Numbered from the stretch's first letter, positions 7,010 through 16,869 are shown. The stretch is DNA of 18,802 nucleotides from Akkermansia sp. (GCA_017628435.1 JAGBZE010000061.1:1-18802); one strand, 5' to 3'. Numbers and translations are program-made. The notes: generated by a model from the letters alone, not told the origin.

Positions 7010-7033
7010 ATAGACAAACACTAATATTACTGT

Positions 7034-8254
7034 ATGAAAAACCTGAAAATATACACCGATGAGGTGGATGAGTTGGCACAGAAACAGATTGCCAAGCTAC
7101 TGGAACAGCCTGCCTTTGCTGATGCGAAGGTGCGTATCATGCCCGATGTGCATGCCGGTAAGGGCTGTGTAATCGGATTCACTGCTGACCTGGGCGACAA
7201 GGTTATCCCCAATATCGTAGGCGTGGATATCGGTTGCGGTATGCTTACGGTGAACCTGGGTAAGCAGAAGCCGGATTTTGCTGCGCTGGATGATATTATG
7301 CACCGCAATATTCCCAGCGGCATGTATGTGCACGGTGAGCCGGTGGAGGTGTTTGAAGCCGTTGATGCTCTGCACTGCCTGCCTGAGCTGGAGCGTGTGA
7401 AGCGACTTCTCTGCTCCCTGGGAACACTGGGTGGTGGTAATCACTTTGTGGAGGTGGATGCCGATACTCAGGGAAATTACTACCTGATTATCCACTCCGG
7501 TTCCCGAAACCTGGGTAAGCAGGTGTGTGATATTTACCAGAAGGAGGCCATTGACCGCCATGCCGGCTGCGCCGACCGGGCGGAACGCGAGGCTGCTCTC
7601 ATTGCCGAATTGAAATCACAGGGCCGCCAGAAGGAGATTGCCACAGCCATCAAGGCTCAGCGCGCTGCGTGGAATGCGGCTCAGCCCGATATCCCTGCCG
7701 ACCTCTGTTATCTGGAAGGTGAGGCCCGTGAGCGTTACCTGCACGATATGCGTATCTGCCAGCAGTTTGCCCTGCGTAATCGAGAGGTGATGGCCGATAT
7801 CATTGTGCGCCGTCTCGGCCTGGAGGTGCAGGATATGTTCCATACCACGCATAACTACATCGACCACGAGAGCAACATCGTGCGCAAGGGCGCTATCTCT
7901 GCCCGTGCGGGTGAGAAACTGCTCATCCCCATCAACATGCGCGATGGCTGCATCTACGGCATCGGTAAGGGGAATGATGACTGGAACCAGTCTGCACCTC
8001 ACGGTGCGGGGCGTCTTATGAGCCGTTCGCAGGCTTTCCGCCAGCTTTCGCTTTCCGATTTCGAAGCCCAGATGCAGGGTATCTATACCACATCCGTCAC
8101 CGCCCGCACGCTGGATGAATCCCCCATGGCCTACAAGGGTATGGATGCCATCCTGAAGCATATCGGCCCCACGGTCGATGTGGTGGATATCTTCAAGCCC
8201 TTGTATAACTTTAAGGCTGAAGAAGCGGAGCCTTCTTATAAACGTAAGAGATAA
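7034..8254 (+). CDS. rtcB: RNA-splicing ligase RtcB (3'-phosphate / 5'-OH RNA ligase)
   Basis: This 406-residue protein is close in length to E. coli RtcB (408). RtcB is a Mn2+- and GTP-dependent ligase that joins RNA 3'-phosphate (or 2',3'-cyclic phosphate) ends to 5'-hydroxyl ends through a covalent GMP-histidine. Metal-site motifs are visible in order: DVH (38-40), GVDIGCGM with D65 and C68 (63-70), GGGNHF with N136/H137, HSGSRN from H154, and HNYIDHE from H273. APHGAGR at 321-327 holds H323, the expected guanylylated histidine. Every key residue is present, so the enzyme should be active. It is a single gene with its own promoter and long leader; rtcA, rtcR and archease are not nearby. 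Its TAA is immediately followed by the stop of convergent hrpA. It probably serves RNA repair, since bacterial tRNAs are not spliced this way. Confidence 0.96.
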   Translation: MKNLKIYTDEVDELAQKQIAKLLEQPAFADAKVRIMPDVHAGKGCVIGFTADLGDKVIPNIVGVDIGCGMLTVNLGKQKPDFAALDDIMHRNIPSGMYVHGEPVEVFEAVDALHCLPELERVKRLLCSLGTLGGGNHFVEVDADTQGNYYLIIHSGSRNLGKQVCDIYQKEAIDRHAGCADRAEREAALIAELKSQGRQKEIATAIKAQRAAWNAAQPDIPADLCYLEGEARERYLHDMRICQQFALRNREVMADIIVRRLGLEVQDMFHTTHNYIDHESNIVRKGAISARAGEKLLIPINMRDGCIYGIGKGNDDWNQSAPHGAGRLMSRSQAFRQLSLSDFEAQMQGIYTTSVTARTLDESPMAYKGMDAILKHIGPTVDVVDIFKPLYNFKAEEAEPSYKRKR

Positions 8255-11200
8255 TTACAGTCCTGCAGCCGCAGCTTCCAGCTTTTTGGCGGAGGCACGG
8301 CCTTTGGCGGCGAGGGCGGGGGCAAAGAGGGAGAGCCGGAACTCGGCTACCATGAAGCCGTAGGCAAGCCAGGCGGGGGAATCGGCGTGGCGGTCGTATT
8401 CGGAGAAAAAGCGGGAGGAAACGGCGGCGTTGAGGGCAGCGATGCGTTCCAGTTCCTTTGCGGCGGGTTGCTGGGCAATGCGTTTGATGCGCTCCAGCAG
8501 ACCACGGAGGAAGCGGGAGTAATCTGCCAGCTGGGCCGGTTCCGCAGAGGAAAGGAACCAGGGGCGGGTGAGCCACTGCCACTCCCTCTGCACGTCCTCA
8601 GCAATCTGGGCACCGAAACGATCGCGCCTGGCTACCAGGCAATACTGGCGCACGGCGGCATCGGTAGCGGCCAGCTGATCCCAGAGTTTTGCCAACGGAC
8701 CGGCGATGCGGTCGTATACAGTTTCGCGCATGCGGAGACAGGTGGCATCGAACTCTGCGGCAGTGCGGGGAAGGGGGGAGGCAAGGGCTGCATCCATGGC
8801 GGCGTAAACGGTATCGTGCAGGTTATTTTTCGGCTGGCAGCCCACGGTGGTGAGGGCCAGACGCGCCTCCATGCTCTTGATGGGGAGCTTCTTGCGGATG
8901 CTGTTGAGAAAATCGCCGTGTTTGATGAGGGCGAGTCGGCGCACGGCGCGGCGGTGGTGCAGAGATGCCTCCTCGGCTGAGGGGAAGACGTGCAACTTCA
9001 CCTGGTCGCCATCTTCCCGCAGGGCTGGGTAGCCTGTGCCGTTGCCCACCTCCACTGTGGTGGGCAGGTCGCCGCAGTCCCAGCGGGTCATGGGAGTGGC
9101 AGAAAAGGAGCGGGCTGCCTTTTTGGCAAAGCGTTTTTCCTGGTACTGCGCCAGTTTCTCGCGCAGTACATCAGCATGCGTACCCAGAGCCAGCTCATTC
9201 TCCTTATCATCGCACACCCAGATTTTGGTGATGAACTCCGGCGGCAGCTTAGCCATATCCACCTGGGAGGCATTGCAGAATTTATTGCTGCGGCGCATGG
9301 CGAATTCCACCAGGGCCTGCGGGAGCGGGCGGTCTGGGGTGCGGTCGAACCAGTCTTCGGCGAAATCATCAGCTGCGGTGCTGATGGGCATGAGGAACAT
9401 GCGGATATCCTTGGGCAGGGTGCGCAGCAGGATTTCCGCTCGGTCGGCCAGGTGCGCAGGTACCCCCCACTCCGGCAGCCAGTCCGGGAAGTCGGCCAGC
9501 TGGTCGATGTGCACGCCGATGGTCACACCATCATCAGCCTCGCCGGGGGCGTGGTTATAATAAATATCGTACTTCTCGCCATCGTGCTCAATTTCGTCCG
9601 GATAGAGGTCTGCCCGCACCTCGTCCTCGCCGGGGTACACGCAATCCTCATAGGGAACGCAGAGTATCTTCGGTTTGCGGGGTTCCATCTTGTTGCGCCA
9701 GCGGCGGAGGGCCTGCTCTGAACAGATTTCAGCGGGAATGACCGAATCGAAGAAGCGGAACACGCCTTCCTGGCACCAGATGAGGTCGCGGCGGCGCAGT
9801 GTTGACTCTACCAGCCGCACGCGCTCGCGCATATCGGCGAGGTTTTTGAGGTAGGGGGCGCGGTCTTTCATTTCCTGCGCCATGATACCATCGCGAATCA
9901 TGATTTCGCGGGCAGCGGCGGGGTTGTAGCGGGCGTAGCTTACGCGGCGGCCATCGATGATGGTGAGCCCACCGCATGTGACGCGTTCCTTAGCGTACAC
10001 CTGGCCGCTGGATTTGTCCCAGGTGGCATCGTAGGCATGGTGGGCGCAGAGCTGCGGGGCTATCTGCTCCACCCACTCGGGTTCCAGCACTGCGGCTCGG
10101 CGCATGTAGAGCCGCGTGGTCTCCACCAGTTCGGCACCCATGAGCCATTCTGCCCGCTTTTTGCGCTTGAAAAGTCCGGAACCGGGGAAAATGGCAAAAT
10201 CGCGCCCACCCGCACCGCGGTACACCTTATCCTCCGGGCGCCAGAAGCCAATCTGCAGGGGCGCACCGGCCAGCAGGGCGCGGTGAATCATGTCGGAAGT
10301 AGCCTGCTTTGCTTCCTCCGGCAGGGCGGGTATGCGCCAGCGCATGGTATCCTGCAGGGCCGAACCCAGATCCTGCACCAGGTTGTGCCATTCCACTACG
10401 CGGAGAAAGTTCACGAAGTTCTTTGTGCACCACTTGCGCAGCTGGTTGCGGCGTAGGTTGTTACGCTCCTTGAACTCGAGCGTGGCTCGCCACAGGGTGA
10501 GCATGGAGAGGAAATCGCTGTCCTCATTTTTCCACTGCGCGTGTGCCTGGTCTGCCTGGGTGGCAAACTCGGCGGGGCGTTCGCGCGGGTCCATGATGCT
10601 GAGACCGGCCACAATGACCAGCACCTCAGCCAGGGCTTTTTCGCGCTCTGCCTCCAGCAGCATGCGCCCCAGTCGCGGGTCAAGCGGCAGGCGTGCCAGA
10701 CTGCGCCCTGTGCTCGTAAGCCGTTTCTGGCGGTCGATGGCTCCGATTTCGCGCAGGGTTTTGTAACCCTCGTTCACCAGGCGGGGACTGGGGGGATCTG
10801 GCAGCGGGAACTCGCCCAGCGGCGGCAGTTTCAAATCGGCCATGCGCAGAATGACTCCGGCCAGGGCGCTGCGCTTGATTTCCGGGTCGGTAAAGGCATC
10901 CCGGTTTTCGAAATCAGTTTCAGAATACAGGCGGATGCACACGCCCTCTGTCACACGGCCGCATCGGCCGGCGCGCTGGCGGGCACTGGCCTGGGAGATG
11001 GGTTCTATCTGAAGGCGCTGAATCTGCCGCCCTGGCAGGTAGCGGGAGATGCGGGCCAGACCGCTGTCTATCACATAGATAATGCCCGGAATGGTGAGGG
11101 ATGTTTCTGCCACGTTGGTGGCCAGCACAATGCGGCGGCGCCCCTTGGCCGGGTGGAAGATGCGTTGCTGCTCCGCCAGGCCCAGACGGGCAAAGAGGGG

Positions 11201-11962
11201 CAGAATATCGGTGTGCGGCAGCCCCAGCCGCTCCAGCTCAGCGGCGCAGTCGCGGATTTCTCGCTCACCGGGCAGAAAGATGAGGGCATCTCCCTTCGCA
11301 TCGTATTCGGAAAGCCACTGCACGGCGCGGCAAACGTGGTCGGGCAGTTCCTCCTCGCTGTGGCGCGGGGGCATGTAGTGCATGTCCACATGGTAGGTGC
11401 GCCCCTCCACATTGATGACGGGAGCGCCGCCGAAGAATTCGGAGAAGGCGCCGGCATCCATGGTGGCGGAGGAGATGATGAGTTTGAGCTCCGGCCGGCG
11501 GGCCAGCAGAAGCTTCATGTAGCCCAGCAGAAAGTCGATATTCAGACTGCGCTCGTGCGCCTCGTCCAGGATGATTGTGTGGTACTGCCGCAGGTCGCGG
11601 TCATCCTGCGTTTCGGCCAGCAGGATACCATCCGTCATGAGTTTGAGCTTTGTATCGGCCCCGGTGCGGTCGTCGAATCGCACCTGGTAGCCCACGAATC
11701 CACCCAGCTCACAGCCCACTTCCTCGGCAATGCGGCGGGCCACTGCCACAGCGGCCAGGCGGCGGGGCTGGGTGCACCCCAGTTTGCCGCGGCGCTTGCC
11801 GGCTACCTCCAGCGCAATCTTGGGCAGCTGGGTGGTTTTGCCGGAGCCGGTTTCACCCACGACCACGATGACCTGATGCTTGCGGAGCGCTGCAGCAATC
11901 TCCTCGCGGTGGCGGGAAATGGGCAAATCCGGATAGCGGAAGCGTGTGGGCTGGTCGCTCAT
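8255..11962 (-). CDS. hrpA: DEAH-box ATP-dependent RNA helicase HrpA
   Basis: This 1235-residue DEAH/RHA helicase is similar in length to E. coli HrpA (about 1300). The N-terminal helicase core carries Walker A GETGSGKT (36-43), motif Ia TQPRR, DEAH (133-136) and motif III SAT (about 165-167). TNVAETSLTIPG and motif VI QRAGRCGR follow. The helicase-associated and OB-fold regions come next, then a long C-terminal part of roughly 600 residues matching the DUF3418 extension typical of bacterial HrpA. HrpA is linked in E. coli to mRNA processing and to rescuing stalled ribosomes. It is the last gene of the aguB operon, starting 3 bp after the oxidoreductase stop without its own Shine-Dalgarno sequence. 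Its stop codon touches that of rtcB, so read-through transcripts of the two RNA-metabolism genes would overlap. No hairpin terminator is visible at its end. Confidence 0.95.
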   Translation of the reverse strand: MSDQPTRFRYPDLPISRHREEIAAALRKHQVIVVVGETGSGKTTQLPKIALEVAGKRRGKLGCTQPRRLAAVAVARRIAEEVGCELGGFVGYQVRFDDRTGADTKLKLMTDGILLAETQDDRDLRQYHTIILDEAHERSLNIDFLLGYMKLLLARRPELKLIISSATMDAGAFSEFFGGAPVINVEGRTYHVDMHYMPPRHSEEELPDHVCRAVQWLSEYDAKGDALIFLPGEREIRDCAAELERLGLPHTDILPLFARLGLAEQQRIFHPAKGRRRIVLATNVAETSLTIPGIIYVIDSGLARISRYLPGRQIQRLQIEPISQASARQRAGRCGRVTEGVCIRLYSETDFENRDAFTDPEIKRSALAGVILRMADLKLPPLGEFPLPDPPSPRLVNEGYKTLREIGAIDRQKRLTSTGRSLARLPLDPRLGRMLLEAEREKALAEVLVIVAGLSIMDPRERPAEFATQADQAHAQWKNEDSDFLSMLTLWRATLEFKERNNLRRNQLRKWCTKNFVNFLRVVEWHNLVQDLGSALQDTMRWRIPALPEEAKQATSDMIHRALLAGAPLQIGFWRPEDKVYRGAGGRDFAIFPGSGLFKRKKRAEWLMGAELVETTRLYMRRAAVLEPEWVEQIAPQLCAHHAYDATWDKSSGQVYAKERVTCGGLTIIDGRRVSYARYNPAAAREIMIRDGIMAQEMKDRAPYLKNLADMRERVRLVESTLRRRDLIWCQEGVFRFFDSVIPAEICSEQALRRWRNKMEPRKPKILCVPYEDCVYPGEDEVRADLYPDEIEHDGEKYDIYYNHAPGEADDGVTIGVHIDQLADFPDWLPEWGVPAHLADRAEILLRTLPKDIRMFLMPISTAADDFAEDWFDRTPDRPLPQALVEFAMRRSNKFCNASQVDMAKLPPEFITKIWVCDDKENELALGTHADVLREKLAQYQEKRFAKKAARSFSATPMTRWDCGDLPTTVEVGNGTGYPALREDGDQVKLHVFPSAEEASLHHRRAVRRLALIKHGDFLNSIRKKLPIKSMEARLALTTVGCQPKNNLHDTVYAAMDAALASPLPRTAAEFDATCLRMRETVYDRIAGPLAKLWDQLAATDAAVRQYCLVARRDRFGAQIAEDVQREWQWLTRPWFLSSAEPAQLADYSRFLRGLLERIKRIAQQPAAKELERIAALNAAVSSRFFSEYDRHADSPAWLAYGFMVAEFRLSLFAPALAAKGRASAKKLEAAAAGL

Positions 11963-11965
11963 GAA

Positions 11966-13270
11966 TCAGAATTGCTGCACGGCTCCACCGGCCAGTCTTG
12001 ATTTTTCGGCCAGGAATACCATGCGGTGGCCCACGATGCTGTCCTCCAGGGTCGGGCAGCCGGGGGAAGTGCGCTCGCCACGCAGCAGGGCAATGAAATC
12101 GAGTACGATGCTGCGGTCGCCGCCGCCGTGGGCATCGCCCTGCTGGAAATCGGATATATCCAGCGTGCGCTCGGTATAGCCGCCGGGGGCGTCCGGGTCA
12201 ATCAGGCGCACATGGAAGCGCTCGCGTTCAAAGTCTCCGTGTATCTCTCCACGTGTGCCGGTCACGTGAATGATGCGGCGGGGCATGGTGGCACCGCCAT
12301 TCATGGAGAAGGTGCCGGTGGCGCCATCCCGGAAATGGATGAGCACGGACTGGTGGTCCACGATGTTGATATCGCAGCGGTAGACACAGCGGCTGAAGGG
12401 ATTATCCTCCCGACGCAGGATTTCCTCCTTCTCGGCATCGGTTTCCGGGTTGCTGTGCGTATCGTGCCACACGTTATTGGCCCAGCGCATGGGGTTCTCA
12501 ATGTACAGGCGGCGGGCAGAGTAGATGCAATCGCGCTCCAGCGGGCAGTTGTTCAGGCAGTGTGTGCCGGCGCCTTCCGGCGCCTTTTCCTCCTTGAATT
12601 GCACCACGCTGCCCACGCTGGATATGGTGACAGGGATGTTATCGCCCATGAGCCAGGACATGATGTCCAGATCGTGGCTGCATTTGGAAAGCAACATGCC
12701 CGAACCGCAGACTTCCTCACGCGCATATTTGCCGCGCACAAAGGAAACGGACTCATGCTGGTAACCAACCTGGTTGACCATATGGATGTTGATGACATCA
12801 CCAATGGTGCCCAGGGCAATGACTCGGCGAAGGGAACGGTAGAAAGGCGTGTAGCGCAGCACATGGCACACCATGACCTTGCGACCGGTTTCGCGGGCGC
12901 AGTCGATGATGAGCTTGCCTTCCTCATCATTCAGCGCATAGGGCTTTTCGAGCAGCAGGTCATAGCCGTGGCGCAGCAGGGGCAGGGAGGTTGCCACATG
13001 CAGGCGGTCCATGGTGCAGTTGATGGCGGCATCGGCAAAACGGGGGACACTTACCAGTTCCTCCACGGTGGTGAAGCAGTGTTCATCCGGCAGGTCGAAC
13101 ATGAGCTGCGCCTGCCTGGTACGTTCCGGGTTGACATCTACCACGCCCACCACATTCAGCAGCTCCGGATTAGTGAGTGCCACGGCGGAGTAGATGGAGG
13201 CACGCCCGCCCATGCCCACAATGACAACGCTTATGGGAGATGCTGCCGGTTCCTGTGCTTCGGTGCTCAT
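11966..13270 (-). CDS. Gfo/Idh/MocA-family NAD(P)-dependent oxidoreductase
   Basis: This is a 434-residue oxidoreductase. The N-terminal Rossmann fold has the nucleotide-binding loop GMGGRA (19-24) and the acidic VVDVN turn at about 43-47. The family EKP motif is at 108-110, with Lys109 as the expected catalytic lysine. The C-terminal alpha/beta domain contains KCSHDLD (196-202), where His199 and Asp200 match the usual catalytic pair. An atypical Cys-rich stretch near 238-248 (C238, C242, C248) may bind a metal or form a structural site. The substrate is probably a sugar or inositol derivative but cannot be named. It lies second in an operon, 3 bp after aguB and 3 bp before hrpA. The short junctions (TAA-ACT-ATG and TGA-TTC-ATG) suggest translational coupling by reinitiation. 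No cleavable signal peptide is seen, so it is cytoplasmic. Confidence 0.88.
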   Translation of the reverse strand: MSTEAQEPAASPISVVIVGMGGRASIYSAVALTNPELLNVVGVVDVNPERTRQAQLMFDLPDEHCFTTVEELVSVPRFADAAINCTMDRLHVATSLPLLRHGYDLLLEKPYALNDEEGKLIIDCARETGRKVMVCHVLRYTPFYRSLRRVIALGTIGDVINIHMVNQVGYQHESVSFVRGKYAREEVCGSGMLLSKCSHDLDIMSWLMGDNIPVTISSVGSVVQFKEEKAPEGAGTHCLNNCPLERDCIYSARRLYIENPMRWANNVWHDTHSNPETDAEKEEILRREDNPFSRCVYRCDINIVDHQSVLIHFRDGATGTFSMNGGATMPRRIIHVTGTRGEIHGDFERERFHVRLIDPDAPGGYTERTLDISDFQQGDAHGGGDRSIVLDFIALLRGERTSPGCPTLEDSIVGHRMVFLAEKSRLAGGAVQQF

Positions 13271-13273
13271 AGT

Positions 13274-14128
<855 letters not shown>

Positions 14129-14134
14129 GGCCTG

Positions 14135-14163
14135 ATTCTACCATAAATACGCGCGTGTTGCAA
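14135..14163 (-). promoter_or_regulatory. Promoter of the aguB operon (predicts leaderless mRNA)
   Basis: On the minus strand, TTGCAA (14158-14163) and TAGAAT (14135-14140) are 17 bp apart, with an extended -10 TGG directly before the hexamer. Six bases separate the -10 from the aguB ATG, so the predicted +1 is the start codon itself. It is divergent from the cyclophilin promoter, whose -35 lies 44 bp away. Confidence 0.72.
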
Positions 14164-14206
14164 GCCTGTGGAGTGTGTTAAAGTTCGGCATGTGGTGTTT
14201 TTGCCC

Positions 14207-14235
14207 TTGATTTTTATGCAGGTGGGTGGTATGGT
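14207..14235 (+). promoter_or_regulatory. Promoter of the cyclophilin gene (predicts leaderless mRNA)
   Basis: TTGATT (14207-14212), a 17-bp spacer and TATGGT (14230-14235) are followed by only seven bases, GCGGCGC, before ATG at 14243. This excludes the longer in-frame start at 14168, which lies upstream of the promoter. Confidence 0.62.
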
Positions 14236-14242
14236 GCGGCGC

Positions 14243-14767
14243 ATGGCTACTGATAAGAAGATCACGATGAAGACCAGCAAGGGCGATATCAACCTCACGG
14301 TGTTCGCCTCCAAGACTCCCATGACCGCCGCCAGCTTCCTGAACCTGGCCAGCAAGGGATTCTATAATGGCCTGACTTTCCACCGTGTGATTGCTGATTT
14401 CATGATTCAGGGTGGCGACCCTGAGGGCACCGGCTGCGGTGGCCCCGGCTACAAGTTTGATGACGAATGCCGCCCTGACCTGAAGTTCACCAAGCCCGGC
14501 CTTCTGGCCATGGCAAACGCCGGCCGCACCTGGACGGGGCAGGGTACCAATGGTTCCCAGTTCTTCATTACTCATGTGCCCACCGAGTGGCTGAATGGCA
14601 AGCACACCATCTTTGGTGAAGTGCTTTCTGCTGAGGATCAGGACGTGGTGAATGCTGTGCGCCAGGGCGACAAGATTGTGAGCATCGAGATTCACGATGA
14701 CTGCGCCGACCTCTTCGAGGAGCAGGCTCGCAATATTGAGCGCTGGAACAGCATGCTCAAGAAGTAA
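14243..14767 (+). CDS. Cyclophilin-type peptidyl-prolyl cis-trans isomerase
   Basis: This 174-residue single-domain cyclophilin catalyses cis-trans isomerisation of Xaa-Pro bonds during protein folding. The core signatures are FHRVIADFMIQGGDP (46-60, catalytic R48 and Q56), TNGSQFFIT (102-110, F107) and WLNGKHTIFGEV (116-127, H121). An 18-residue charged tail, roughly residues 157-174, extends beyond the domain. No signal peptide is present if translation starts at 14243, which points to a cytoplasmic, PpiB-like enzyme. The longer frame from 14168 would add a hydrophobic stretch that mimics an export signal, but the promoter and the usual family start (ITMKTSKGDI) favour 14243. Codon use is strongly biased, as in fucO, suggesting abundant expression. 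It is a single gene ending in a terminator. Confidence 0.92.
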   Translation: MATDKKITMKTSKGDINLTVFASKTPMTAASFLNLASKGFYNGLTFHRVIADFMIQGGDPEGTGCGGPGYKFDDECRPDLKFTKPGLLAMANAGRTWTGQGTNGSQFFITHVPTEWLNGKHTIFGEVLSAEDQDVVNAVRQGDKIVSIEIHDDCADLFEEQARNIERWNSMLKK

Positions 14768-14782
14768 AAATCCTTAATCCTG

Positions 14783-14813
14783 CGCAGGCACCCCGATTCC
14801 GGCGGTGCCTGCG
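14783..14813 (+). terminator. Intrinsic terminator after the cyclophilin gene
   Basis: A perfect 10-bp stem CGCAGGCACC / GGTGCCTGCG encloses an 11-nt loop 15 bp after the stop codon and is followed by TTTCCTTTATATA. Stem strength is good and the U-tract moderate. It separates the cyclophilin gene from the ABC-F gene that starts at 14843. Confidence 0.8.
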
Positions 14814-14842
14814 TTTCCTTTATATACCCCCTTCTTCTGCAT

Positions 14843-16831
14843 ATGGTATTCGCTGTTCAGGATCTTCATATTGAATTCGGCCCGCGTGTGCTGTTTGATT
14901 CACTTTCCTTTGTGGTGGAGCAGGGGGACCGCATTGCCTTTGCCGGGCAGAATGGTGCCGGCAAGTCTACGCTCATGAAGTGTATTGTGGGCAGTATGGA
15001 GCCGGACCACGGCAAGGTGATGCTGCCGAAACATACTCAGGTGGGTTACCTGCCGCAGGATGGTATCCATATCTCCGGTACGCCGCTGCTGGATGAGGTG
15101 CTGGGCAGTGTGGGAAATATTGTAGAGCTGCAGCAGATTGTGGATGAGCTTTCTGCCGATTTGCAGAAACTGGATGCCGCCGCGCCGGAGTACAAGGATA
15201 CGCTGGAGGAAATCGGCCGCCTGGAGCTGATTCTGCACGACCGCGATGCTACCCGACTTCGCCCGCGCACGGAATCGATTCTGCGAGGTTTGGGCTTTGC
15301 TGATAAGGATTTTACACGCGACTGCGGAGAGTTCTCCGGTGGCTGGCAGATGCGAATCGCTCTGGCCAAGCTGCTGCTGCAGGAACCGGAAGTGCTGCTG
15401 CTGGACGAACCGACCAACCACCTGGACCTGCAGAGTCAGCGCTGGCTGGAGCAGAGCCTGCGCACGTATCGCGGCGCCATCTGCATCATCAGCCACGACG
15501 TAGCCCTGCTGGATAGTCTGGTGACCCGCACGATTGCCTTCCACCACGGCAGGGCAGAGGAATATGCCGGCAATTTCTCCTTCTATCTGAGGGAAAGTAA
15601 GGCTCGCAAAGAAATTCTGCTGCGCCAGGCCAAGGCCCAGCAGCGAGAGATTGCCAAGACTCAGGAGTTTATTGACCGCTTCCGCGCCAAGGCCACCAAG
15701 GCAACCCAGGTGCAGAGCCGCATCAAGCAGCTGGAGAAAGTGGAGCTGATTGAGGTGGAAGACGATGATGCCGTGATGAGCTTCCATTTCCCGCCGCCCC
15801 CTCCTGGTGGTCACACGGTGGTGAAGCTGGAGAAGGCTAGCAAGGCCTACGGTCCCATCACCCTGCTGAATGGGTACGATTTCACCATGGAGAAGGGAGA
15901 CCGCATTGCCATTGTGGGCGTGAACGGTAGCGGTAAATCTACCTTTACCCGCCTTATTTCCGGCACTGAGGCACCGGATTCCGGAGTGTTCTCTTTCGGG
16001 CATCACACCCAGGTGGCCTTCTTCTCCCAGACGCATGCGGATGTGCTGAATAATGAGCAGACGGTACTGGAGTGTGTGGAGGCCGCAGCCAGCCGCGAGA
16101 CTCGCCCCATGGTGCGTAATATTCTGGGCTGCTTCCTGTTCCGTGGGGATGATGTGTTCAAGAAAATCGGGGTGCTTTCCGGTGGTGAGCGTTCGCGTGT
16201 GGCTCTGGTGTGCATGCTGCTCAAACCGGCGAATTTCCTGATTATGGACGAACCGACCAACCATCTTGACTTCCAGAGTCAGGATGTGCTGCAGCGTGCT
16301 CTGGCGGAGTACCCCGGTTCGTACTGCATTGTTTCTCATAACCGCCAGTTCCTGGACCCCATTGTGAATAAGGTGCTGGAGTTTCGCCCTGGTTATGCTC
16401 CGCGCCTGTTCTATGGTAACGTGAGTGCTTACCTGGAAACGGTGGAGGCCGAGGAGAAACGCCTGAAGGCTGCTGCCCAGCAGAGCGCGGCTACGCCCGC
16501 TGCCCAGGTGCAGAGTGGCAATCGTAAGGATGCTCGCCGCGCCCGCGAACTGGCCCGCCAGCAGCGCAATAAGGTGCTCAAACCGCTTCAGCAGGAGCTG
16601 GAACAGGTGGAGGCGGATATTGCCGGAAAAGATGAGCGTAAGGAGATTATCTCTGCCGAGCTGGAGAATCCTGCCAATATGAGCGATAATCAGAAACTCA
16701 TGGAGCTTACCCAGGAATACCAGCAGCTGGAGCGGGAGAGCGAGGCTCTTTATACCCGTTGGGAGGAGCTTAGCGAGGAAATTGAGCTCAGGACGGCCGA
16801 ATTAGAGGCCGAATTCGGGAATTTGGGTTGA
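14843..16831 (+). CDS. ABC-F family ribosome-associated ATPase (YheS-like)
   Basis: This 662-residue protein has two ABC ATPase domains in tandem and no membrane segment, the mark of ABC-F translation factors that bind the ribosomal E site. Domain 1 has Walker A GQNGAGKST (35-43), signature FSGGWQ (164-169) and Walker B DEPTNHLD (188-195). Domain 2 has GVNGSGKS (359-366), LSGGE (445-449) and DEPTNHLD (469-476). The linker contains FIDRFRAKATKA and QSRIKQLEK, a stretch shared with E. coli YheS and relatives; it forms the P-site tRNA interaction arm. A C-terminal coiled coil (about 530-662, rich in Glu/Gln/Lys) follows. The start has no Shine-Dalgarno sequence (CTTCTTCTGCAT precedes ATG), and I found no convincing promoter between the terminator and the start. 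A housekeeping factor is more likely than an antibiotic-protection protein, but sequence alone cannot settle this. Confidence 0.92.
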   Translation: MVFAVQDLHIEFGPRVLFDSLSFVVEQGDRIAFAGQNGAGKSTLMKCIVGSMEPDHGKVMLPKHTQVGYLPQDGIHISGTPLLDEVLGSVGNIVELQQIVDELSADLQKLDAAAPEYKDTLEEIGRLELILHDRDATRLRPRTESILRGLGFADKDFTRDCGEFSGGWQMRIALAKLLLQEPEVLLLDEPTNHLDLQSQRWLEQSLRTYRGAICIISHDVALLDSLVTRTIAFHHGRAEEYAGNFSFYLRESKARKEILLRQAKAQQREIAKTQEFIDRFRAKATKATQVQSRIKQLEKVELIEVEDDDAVMSFHFPPPPPGGHTVVKLEKASKAYGPITLLNGYDFTMEKGDRIAIVGVNGSGKSTFTRLISGTEAPDSGVFSFGHHTQVAFFSQTHADVLNNEQTVLECVEAAASRETRPMVRNILGCFLFRGDDVFKKIGVLSGGERSRVALVCMLLKPANFLIMDEPTNHLDFQSQDVLQRALAEYPGSYCIVSHNRQFLDPIVNKVLEFRPGYAPRLFYGNVSAYLETVEAEEKRLKAAAQQSAATPAAQVQSGNRKDARRARELARQQRNKVLKPLQQELEQVEADIAGKDERKEIISAELENPANMSDNQKLMELTQEYQQLERESEALYTRWEELSEEIELRTAELEAEFGNLG

Positions 16832-16869
16832 TAATTGTGTCATATTGCAGAAAAAGTGTTGCCAATATG

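Noticed and set aside
6924..7033. Riboswitch upstream of rtcB
   Set aside because: Apart from one GNRA hairpin I see no multi-stem fold or conserved motif of a known riboswitch class.
10541..12001. A 486-codon plus-strand open frame antisense to hrpA
   Set aside because: It lies opposite the conserved helicase core of hrpA and has no domain or promoter of its own; a by-product of codon bias.
14168..14242. N-terminal extension of the cyclophilin resembling a signal peptide
   Set aside because: The ATG at 14168 is upstream of the predicted promoter, and the usual cyclophilin start is reached at 14243.
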